From Aureobasidium sp. EXF-3400 (lineage: Eukaryota; Ascomycota; Dothideomycetes; Dothideales; Saccotheciaceae): a stretch of DNA of 64,000 nucleotides. The stretch covers positions 1 to 64,000 of the forward strand of contig SWBL01000285.1 in NCBI GenBank assembly GCA_024195585.1. Reading direction: 5' to 3'. Shown piece after piece: positions 56,908 to 64,000 of the stretch. Both the position numbers and the translations under genes were made by a program. The notes below the pieces were generated by a model that was given only the letters and a program-made list of their open reading frames with translations, was not told where the DNA came from and ran no database searches. How positions within the stretch are numbered: position 1 is the stretch's first letter; each line of letters opens with the position of its first letter.

Positions 56908-59900
56908 ATGCTCGTCCGAGCAGCAGGTCGCAGGACCCGCCGAAACACCTCTCTACACCTCACACATCTCGCCGACTCGCTACATCTTCCCTTCCTCTGC
57001 CCTGCACAGGCACGATGGAACTCATCACATGCACCACAAACGCCCCAACCGAGAACACCCATACGCCTCCAATCTTTGAATCCCGACAAGACCCAAACGA
57101 GGCGCCTAGCCACTGTTGCCGATCAACACACGACAACCTCCGACTCGCCACGATGGACTTTGGGTGGCGTCGAGTACTCTCTGAATCCCAAGGACACACT
57201 TATGCTGCAACATGATATGCAAGCAACACGCGAGCCTAGACGCACATACTCCCACGGGCTCCCCAACGACCCTAGCGACCTCGTACAAAGTCTGCACACA
57301 TGCCTCCGAGTGGAGCGCTTTGAGAGAGCCCGCCTCGTCATCGAAAAAGTCAGAGCACGCTGTGCTAAAGATTCATTCGAGGTTCAACACGTCCACCACG
57401 CATACCTCGAGGCCAGTCTCGCACAGTTGGAGAGTCACACCGGAACGAATACCAGAGCAGAATACTACGAAGCTATGCGGGACTGGTTCGAGAACGACCT
57501 TGTACAACACGAGTATCCCATTGACTCGCAAATGCTGATCACCATGATGCGCGCCGCTCTAAACTCGTTGAAAGGCGCCAAACAAGAACGTGCTCTTCGT
57601 CGATATGTGGGACTTGCAGAGGCATCTGGATCAGACATGCTCGATGAGATTGCAGACGCCGACGACTTCACCGACGATGAGTTCTTGCGAATTGGTCCTC
57701 TTATACCTAACTCAAAGTCAAGGCCGACAGATATCGAGCTACTTGTCGATTCCAACGAAAGCACCAAAGAATTATCCCATCCCGATTCGAGTCTTCACTC
57801 TATGCCCGAGCTCACCGATATACCTGCCGTTCTCGAGGTTACACAGAAAGGAATGGGCTTGGCCTCATTAAAACATGCCCTGGACCACGCATCTGATGCT
57901 CTACAACCAACCACATCGCTTGAAGACACTGGAAAGGCTAGACTTTCGCCAGAGGCTCGCGAGCGTCTGCTTGAAGAGAGCGCGGGAGTTGCTGCCATGC
58001 AACGCTGGAGGCTCGAGGCGGAGCATTTACAAAAGCTTGGTATACACAGCAGTCTGGAGTCAAAGCCGCTTGGTGCTTTAATGTGGCAATGGTACTCGGA
58101 ATTGCTGCCCAAACTACGCGAAGAGATTGAACTTTGTCGCGATGTCATGGACAACCCTCCAAAGAACGCAAAGGCAAAAGACCATCTCATCTACGGACCC
58201 TTTCTCGAGGCTGTGCCCATAGAGCAACTTGCTGCGACCACTATTCTCAGCATGATGTCTTCGTTCGCCGCCGGCAAAGATAAGGCTACAGGCAATTTCT
58301 CCAGTAATCAGAGACTCGGTCGCCTTACTGCTGCCCTCGGAAAGACTATGCAGGATGAGGCCAACGCCGAAGCTGCTAGACAGCGCGCCATTGCCGAGCG
58401 TAAAGCAAAGCTTGGCCGTGCTCCCAAGAAGCAGTCAAAGTCATCACACCCGGCCTTCGATACAGATATGCATGTCTGGCCCAGCGATGTCCGAGTCAAG
58501 CTCGGTGCTATGCTTGTCTCGAAGCTCATCGAGACAGCCAAGATTCCTGTCAAGGGAACGAATCCCAGAACAAAAGAGCTGGTTTGGCAGCTCCACCCAG
58601 CTTTCCAGCACAAAACACTTTATGAATCAGGAAGGAAGCAAGGGTGGCTCTGCCCCAGTCCTGCGCTGATAAACAAGCTTCACCGCGAACCCGTTGCTGG
58701 CCTTATTGCCAAAAGACTGCCTATGGTGATTGAGCCGAAACCTTGGACGAACTTCAGCAAGGGTGGTTATCTCAACTACCCCACGCCCGTAATTCGATTC
58801 TCCGGTGCAGATTCTGTGCCTCGTGACTATGCGTATGCTGCCATCCAACGAGGAGATCTCGACAAAGTATTCGAGGCTCTCAACGTTCTTGGTAAAGTGC
58901 CATGGAAGGTCAACGAGCATGTACTGCGTGTACAGATCGAAGCCTGGAACAGTGGTGAACCCATCGCAAACTTTGCTCCTCTGAACCCCAAGGTCGATCT
59001 GCCTGCTGAACCCGCGGACAAGACCAACCCCCAAGCGCGTCGCCAATGGATGGCGGCTCTCAAAGACTTTGAAAACGTCAAGAGCGGCTATCATTCGCAA
59101 AGATGTTTTCAAAACTTCCAGCTCGAGATCGCCAGAGCATTCAGCAAGGAAAAGGTGTACTTCCCCCACAATATCGATTTCCGCGGCAGAGCGTACCCTA
59201 TTCCTCCTTATCTCAACCACATGGGTGCCGACAATGCTCGTGCTTTGATGACGTTTGCCGATGGAAAGGAACTGGGCGAAGTTGGTCTGAGATGGCTTAA
59301 GATTCACCTGTCTAACGTATATGGTTTCGACAAGGCCAGTCTTTCGGAAAGAGAGAAGTTTGCTATGGACCACATGGACGACATTCGCGATTCAGTGGCC
59401 AACCCTCTGAGTGGCAGGAGATGGTGGCTTGAGTCTGAGGATGCATGGCAGACTTTGGCTGCTTGTTACGAACTGAAGGCTGCCATGGACCTTCCCGATC
59501 CTACCAAATATGTCTCTCATCTTCCTGTACACCAGGATGGTACTTGCAACGGTCTTCAGCATTACGCAGCTCTTGGTGGTGATTCTGCCGGTGCTCGTCA
59601 AGTCAACTTGGAGCCCGGAGACAGACCCTCGGATGTTTACACTGCCGTTGCTGAGGGAGTCAAGGCTGAGGTTGAGAAGGATTTCGCTGCAGGTCATCCT
59701 GTTGCGCAATTCCTCAGAGGCAAAATCACTCGCAAAGTTGTCAAGCAACCTGTCATGACCAATGTTTATGGTGTCACCTACTACGGCGCCCGAGCGCAGG
59801 TCAAGAAGCAGCTTGAGGAGATCTTCCCCGATCTTCACCGTCACGATGGCCTGGACCATCTCACCCTTGCATCGTACGTTGCCAAGAAGATTTTCAAGTC

Positions 59901-61092
59901 TCTCGGTGAAATGTTCAAGGGTGCTCAAGCTATTCAGACCTGGTTGGGAGATTGTGCTGATCGCATCTCCACTTGTGTCACGCCTGAGCAGATTGCGTCA
60001 ATGGAGGAAGACCACGCGGATGGTAGAGCTGTTATCCCAGACAAGACCTCCACCACGAACGGCAAGAAAACGGTTAAGCGCGTCGAGGCGTCGAAGCATT
60101 TGTTCCGTAGCTCTGTCATCTGGACCACTCCTCTTCGTCTCCCGGTCGTCCAGCCTTACCGCACTTCTAAGCGCCGTACAGTCAAGACCAACATCCAGAG
60201 CATCGCCCTTCAGGAGCCAACCGCAATTGACCCTGTGAGCAAGCGTAAGCAACTGCAAGGCTTCCCACCCAACTTCATTCACTCTCTCGATGCAACTCAT
60301 ATGATGCTGTCGGCCATCAAGTGCAACGAGGAAAACATTGCTTTTGCCAGTATCCACGATTCCTTCTGGACCCACGCTTGCGACATCAACTCCCTGTCCA
60401 TCGTCCTCCGCGATGCCTTTGTCGCCATGCACACTGAAGATGTCGTCGGTCGCTTGCGCCAAGAATTCATCGCTCGCTACAAGGATTGCATGTACCTCGC
60501 CGCCGTCGACATGCGCACCCCAGTAGGCAAAAAGATGGCCGCCATGCAAAAAGCACGTCCCAAGATCTCTCGCAAGACCAAGCAACTGCAACCGACCTTG
60601 ATCCTGCAGCTCTTGGAAGAAGTAGAGCGTATTCGTCTACTCAACAGCGAAAACCCAGAGGAGGTTGCCCAAGGCGAGGAAATGATTACTTCAGGCAGTA
60701 TCTTTGCCGCTGAAGCCGATGCTGAGGACGCACTCACCGTTCCCACTGAAATCGTCAACTCGCGACTGGGTGAAATCCCCGATAACTCTGACGCTGTGGA
60801 ATCAGTCACTGAACCTGGTGTTGATGACTTGAGCGAACCTGTTCTTGGCGACCATGATGATGTGGATTCCACCGGCGATGACAAGGTTGCCAAAGCAGCT
60901 GAAGATGCCGAAACCGGTGACGCAGCAGAGCACGTTCCTACCATTGAAGAGCTGAAGAGGAAGGCTTCTACTACCAAGAAGCAAACGGTTAGAAAGGTGT
61001 ATGTTTGGTTGCCGCTTAAGTTCCCTGAGGTGCCTGAGAAGGGTGACTTTGATGTGACGAGATTGAAGGAGAGTCAGTACTTCTTCCATTAG
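56908..61092 (+). CDS. RPO41: Mitochondrial DNA-directed RNA polymerase Rpo41
   Basis: Single-subunit, T7-like polymerase that transcribes the mitochondrial genome. Intronless; the first in-frame ATG is at 56908, giving 1394 aa (yeast 1351). The N-terminus is an Arg-rich presequence (MLVRAAGRRTRRNTS). A PPR-like N-terminal region spans about 100-330. The T7-like core has YFPHNIDFRGRAYPIPPY near 755, motif A HQDGTCNGLQHYAALGGD near 875 with catalytic Asp, motif B RKVVKQPVMTNVYGVTYYGA near 950, and motif C ASIHDSFWTHA near 1155 with the second catalytic Asp. An acidic insert precedes the end; the C-terminus LKESQYFFH ends in the Phe-His pair resembling the FA-type end of T7 RNAP. Follows MDV1 in the same direction. 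Confidence 0.96.
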   Translation: MLVRAAGRRTRRNTSLHLTHLADSLHLPFLCPAQARWNSSHAPQTPQPRTPIRLQSLNPDKTQTRRLATVADQHTTTSDSPRWTLGGVEYSLNPKDTLMLQHDMQATREPRRTYSHGLPNDPSDLVQSLHTCLRVERFERARLVIEKVRARCAKDSFEVQHVHHAYLEASLAQLESHTGTNTRAEYYEAMRDWFENDLVQHEYPIDSQMLITMMRAALNSLKGAKQERALRRYVGLAEASGSDMLDEIADADDFTDDEFLRIGPLIPNSKSRPTDIELLVDSNESTKELSHPDSSLHSMPELTDIPAVLEVTQKGMGLASLKHALDHASDALQPTTSLEDTGKARLSPEARERLLEESAGVAAMQRWRLEAEHLQKLGIHSSLESKPLGALMWQWYSELLPKLREEIELCRDVMDNPPKNAKAKDHLIYGPFLEAVPIEQLAATTILSMMSSFAAGKDKATGNFSSNQRLGRLTAALGKTMQDEANAEAARQRAIAERKAKLGRAPKKQSKSSHPAFDTDMHVWPSDVRVKLGAMLVSKLIETAKIPVKGTNPRTKELVWQLHPAFQHKTLYESGRKQGWLCPSPALINKLHREPVAGLIAKRLPMVIEPKPWTNFSKGGYLNYPTPVIRFSGADSVPRDYAYAAIQRGDLDKVFEALNVLGKVPWKVNEHVLRVQIEAWNSGEPIANFAPLNPKVDLPAEPADKTNPQARRQWMAALKDFENVKSGYHSQRCFQNFQLEIARAFSKEKVYFPHNIDFRGRAYPIPPYLNHMGADNARALMTFADGKELGEVGLRWLKIHLSNVYGFDKASLSEREKFAMDHMDDIRDSVANPLSGRRWWLESEDAWQTLAACYELKAAMDLPDPTKYVSHLPVHQDGTCNGLQHYAALGGDSAGARQVNLEPGDRPSDVYTAVAEGVKAEVEKDFAAGHPVAQFLRGKITRKVVKQPVMTNVYGVTYYGARAQVKKQLEEIFPDLHRHDGLDHLTLASYVAKKIFKSLGEMFKGAQAIQTWLGDCADRISTCVTPEQIASMEEDHADGRAVIPDKTSTTNGKKTVKRVEASKHLFRSSVIWTTPLRLPVVQPYRTSKRRTVKTNIQSIALQEPTAIDPVSKRKQLQGFPPNFIHSLDATHMMLSAIKCNEENIAFASIHDSFWTHACDINSLSIVLRDAFVAMHTEDVVGRLRQEFIARYKDCMYLAAVDMRTPVGKKMAAMQKARPKISRKTKQLQPTLILQLLEEVERIRLLNSENPEEVAQGEEMITSGSIFAAEADAEDALTVPTEIVNSRLGEIPDNSDAVESVTEPGVDDLSEPVLGDHDDVDSTGDDKVAKAAEDAETGDAAEHVPTIEELKRKASTTKKQTVRKVYVWLPLKFPEVPEKGDFDVTRLKESQYFFH

Positions 61093-61602
61093 AAGTGTGG
61101 CGTCCCTTGTTTCTCTTATCACGATTTGTATATATATTTGAGATATGTGGGTTCATGGTGTTTTAGGAGAGGGTTTTTTTGCATATGGGAGGTGTCTGTT
61201 GCAAAAAGCGCGGTGTTGTCTTTGATGAGTCTTTTTTTTACTTGCATGAGTGCAAGATCACATATACCTGTATCACCACTATATCTATATCGCTACTTCT
61301 CTTTTTACTCTGTTTGACTTCACACTGCTTCATTCGTTGGTTGATCGTTGCTGCCTACAGTGTCTTAGGTGGTTGCTCCTTCCAACCATTGCACCACAAC
61401 AACTTCCTTCATCTCAAAAGAACAAGAGGTGTGTGACTTTGAGGTCCAGAAAGGGTAAGAACCAACGAGCCCGCGGCTGTGGTATTGAAAGCTACACTCT
61501 AATTAGCATCCAAACACTGACACTCCCCTACACCTCCTCTCCGTCCACCCATCGCTGCACCAACAGCTCCAGCCATCAAACTAGTGTTGTATTTGAGAGC
61601 GA
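61093..61602. other. Convergent 3' region, RPO41 / membrane protein gene
   Basis: 510 bp between converging stop codons, T-rich on the plus strand just past RPO41. No gene recognised. Confidence 0.5.
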
Positions 61603-62886
61603 TCATTCGTTTCTTGGTGTCCAGCGTGGTGAGGCTTGGGTGGAGGTAGAGCAAGAAGCAGCGGTAACATTGAGAGGAGCATGCAAACTCCCGCAAATAT
61701 GGCTTGCGAGAGGACACTCCATCTTATACTTCTCTGCTCCTCTAAGAGCGTCGAAGCCGGGCAAATGGTAGTCGTGCGGTACAGCAACATGAGTGTGATA
61801 CACATTCTCCATCACACAAGGCCCAAATTGACGGCCAATCCACATAAGTGTACTCAAAGCAATCCAGAATCCAATGTACTGCCAGATAGATACTGACGAA
61901 GATGTACCGATCGTCAAATCGACCAGAACGCTCCCCAAAGCTATCACAGACTGGAATGATATTGTCTCAAGAGCAGGATCCACCTCATCCTCGCCATGAT
62001 CTTCCTGTACACCATTGAATGTAGCAAGTGGTTCCGTCTGTCTGAAGTATGATCCACTGAGTTGGAAGGTTACGACCGCAGCAAGGGTATTGATAGCCAG
62101 GATAACGAGTAATATGTTGGAGAGCGGGGGCGTGTAGATCAAGTATTCGCGCATGTATATCGCAACCATGGCGGCGAGAATGGCCACAGGAAGGAGTATT
62201 ACTTTGTCTCGGACAGGAGCAAATGGAAGAGAGCACCGTGCGAATTGATCCTCACCTGAGATACTCGGCTCCTGACGAAGCAATTGTGAAGCCACAGCCA
62301 AAGATACTGCAATCATCGACAGCTTGAGTCCGACTTCAGAGAGCTGATACTCAAAAACGAGCACCATTCCAACACCCACCAAGCATCCAATGCTTGCAGC
62401 AATCTTCCGCAATACGGAAACGTTTGTATGGCGTATGAAACGAACGAGCAAACTCCAGTCTGGCAAGAGCAACATAGCCAGAGCAAGCAGAGATCGAAAA
62501 CGATAAATAGCCTGGTACTCGCAGAACAATGCTCCTATGCCGAAACCAAAGCGGAGACAAAGCTTCAATCCAGTCTTTGACCATAGTTTCCCTCGGCGAG
62601 TCAAATCGTAGAGTGTATAGTCTTTTGCGTCGAATATACGCTCAATCTTCCGAGAGGAGAGCCAGAGAATAATTTCCCATAACGAGGTTGCTAGGAGGTG
62701 TAGCAATACTAATCGTAGAGGATGGTGGTAGCCGTGAATATAGATGGCTTTGGTCGTTAGGATACTGAGGGTAGAGATGCTGATTCGTAACACCCTAGGA
62801 TCGAGGTTGGAGAGCCATGATGAAATTGCTGCTTGCTGTATATCGTCTTCATACCCCAGTCGATTGACGTTCCTTTGAGATAGCAT
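61603..62886 (-). CDS. Multi-span membrane protein, possibly DMT/nucleotide-sugar-transporter-like
   Basis: Integral membrane protein with about nine or ten hydrophobic segments over 427 aa from the ATG at 62886 (the TTG further upstream is not used). Segments include LVLLHLLATSLWEIILWL, LLALAMLLLPDWSLLVRF, IAASIGCLVGVGMVLVF, LKLSMIAVSLAVASQLL, VILLPVAILAAMVAIYM, ILLVILAINTLAAVVTF and IWQYIGFWIALSTLMWI. Spacing and length resemble fungal members of the drug/metabolite transporter superfamily, but I see no diagnostic motif. The last ~60 residues after HVAVPHDYHLPGFDALRG are polar and rich in Ser/Cys. No introns are evident. Function unknown. Confidence 0.65.
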   Translation of the reverse strand: MLSQRNVNRLGYEDDIQQAAISSWLSNLDPRVLRISISTLSILTTKAIYIHGYHHPLRLVLLHLLATSLWEIILWLSSRKIERIFDAKDYTLYDLTRRGKLWSKTGLKLCLRFGFGIGALFCEYQAIYRFRSLLALAMLLLPDWSLLVRFIRHTNVSVLRKIAASIGCLVGVGMVLVFEYQLSEVGLKLSMIAVSLAVASQLLRQEPSISGEDQFARCSLPFAPVRDKVILLPVAILAAMVAIYMREYLIYTPPLSNILLVILAINTLAAVVTFQLSGSYFRQTEPLATFNGVQEDHGEDEVDPALETISFQSVIALGSVLVDLTIGTSSSVSIWQYIGFWIALSTLMWIGRQFGPCVMENVYHTHVAVPHDYHLPGFDALRGAEKYKMECPLASHICGSLHAPLNVTAASCSTSTQASPRWTPRNE

Positions 62887-64000
62887 CGAATTTTCTAGTT
62901 TCAAGGGTGCTGAAACAGTGGTGAGATAGACAAAAGACTATAGAGAGTTACGCTATGGCAGATATAAAGCTTCGACTTCTGGATAGATCAGCCTTGCAGC
63001 ATTTACAAACGAAGGTCTTAGCCATGCCGTGCCGCATGGATGGAGACCATGAGACGGTGACGTTCTCCGATACGGTACCTATTCATGATCCGTGCAAATG
63101 CTCTGCTATGTGTCTACAGTGGCTGTGCGATAGGGATGCGTGTATTATTAGGCTGCCGAATGAGGCTATGGGTCGAAGGATTCAGATCTAGATGCAGATC
63201 TTCATTCAGGAGTTACCAACACCTATCACAGTCAAAATCAGAACTCGAGTTGATTGAGAAGCACCAATCGTTTGTACGAAGACGGTCGAGTGCGGACAAC
63301 ATTGTGTTCTAAACCTGCTGGTAGAGTGTAGAAGGATTCAAATTCACAGATGCACGACAATCTTGATATCAACCGAGAATATGGAGTAGTTCATCTAGAG
63401 GCGGTCGAGTACGGACGACCACATTATGTTGTCAACCTGTCGTTGGAGCGTACTCCGTAGAGAAGGATTTTTGTGTCCACAAAGAAGGAGCGATGCACGA
63501 CTCGTATTTGAGGCAACGAAATTCCGCGTTGCTACTAAGTGCTCAGGGGAAATCGACTCCTTCCTCACGTACTGTTCAGGCAGTCATATTCTTCAGAAGA
63601 ATAGCGTACGTAACAATAAATGCACTCGTGAGCACCTGTTTGTGTATCATCTCCTCACAAATCTCGGTAAGTGGAAAGCCAATTCATACCTACCTTCCAA
63701 ACATGTCGCGTGCCACAAACGCATAGAGGCTAAGCAACAAACATCATGCATTCCAGCATTGTACAAGACGAAGACCAAGATGTTGTAGGATGTCAAGCAA
63801 GCTGAGCAAGTAGAGTAGATGATAGAGACGTGGTGCAGTTTAGGACTTTTCGGTCCGAAATGTCACGACCCACACACTCTCTTTCGCATGCTTTCGAACA
63901 ACGCGACTGCATTCTCTCGTACAAACGTTATACACATTTTGATAAATACGTGGGTAGCTATTCGTACTACGACTGCACAAGAACAAAGACTATGCCATCG
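62887..64000. other. Right end of window, no gene called
   Basis: About 1.1 kb. Frames at 63426-63788 (+) and 63493-63726 (+) are short and overlap. The second includes a hydrophobic run before a GTAAGT at 63665-63670, so a partial spliced gene cannot be ruled out. An imperfect direct repeat lies at 63283-63469. Confidence 0.4.
63283..63469. repeat. Imperfect direct repeat, two units
   Basis: Unit 1 (63283-63338) and unit 2 (63402-63469) both begin CGGTCGAGT, continue GCGGAC/ACGGAC, contain AACCTG near the middle, and end GAAGGATT. Unit 2 is about 12 bp longer. Intergenic; origin unknown. Confidence 0.6.

Overview
This window is nuclear chromosomal DNA of a filamentous ascomycete (Pezizomycotina; a dothideomycete is my best guess). 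The reasons are: protein genes broken by many short GT-AG introns of about 47-75 bp, dense genes on both strands, fungal-only families (Lst4-like FNIP, NIMA, fungal-rhodopsin-domain membrane protein, HeLo-like/NB-ARC/TPR NLR, alkane-type P450), and mitochondrial proteins encoded in the nucleus. Exon joins were made by hand from splice sites and reading frame, and every spliced gene given here keeps its frame.

Layout. 0-17 kb, mostly minus strand: an MFS transporter, an Lst4/FNIP-like protein, Iml1 (GATOR1/SEACIT) and an ankyrin-BTB protein. 17-27.6 kb: NIMA kinase, RWD protein, Nup53/35-type nucleoporin, a disordered orphan protein and EF-1beta, whose long second intron carries a U18 (snR18) box C/D snoRNA. 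27.9-37.8 kb: Hsp78, MSH5, mitochondrial uS5 and Trm2. 38-53 kb looks accessory: a tRNA-like structured element, a membrane-associated gene split by an in-frame TAG, a CYP52-like P450, a long stem-loop, an NLR, a fungal rhodopsin-domain protein, and two gene-poor stretches of 2.2 and 3.4 kb. 53-63 kb: chorismate mutase, Mdv1, mitochondrial RNA polymerase and a multi-span membrane protein.

How the genes relate. Iml1 and the Lst4-like protein both act on the Rag/Gtr GTPases that report amino acids to TORC1, and they sit next to each other in the same direction. Hsp78, uS5m, Trm2, Mdv1 and Rpo41 all serve mitochondria. EF-1beta, U18 and Trm2 serve translation and rRNA/tRNA modification. Several pairs are divergent and share short promoters (BTB/NIMA, RWD/Nup53, EF-1beta/Hsp78, uS5m/Trm2, P450/NLR, chorismate mutase/Mdv1).

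The points most worth following are the EF-1beta-hosted U18 snoRNA, the stop-interrupted gene at 38.7-40.1 kb, the NLR with the stem-loop beside it, the Iml1-Lst4 neighbourhood and the RG-rich start of MSH5.
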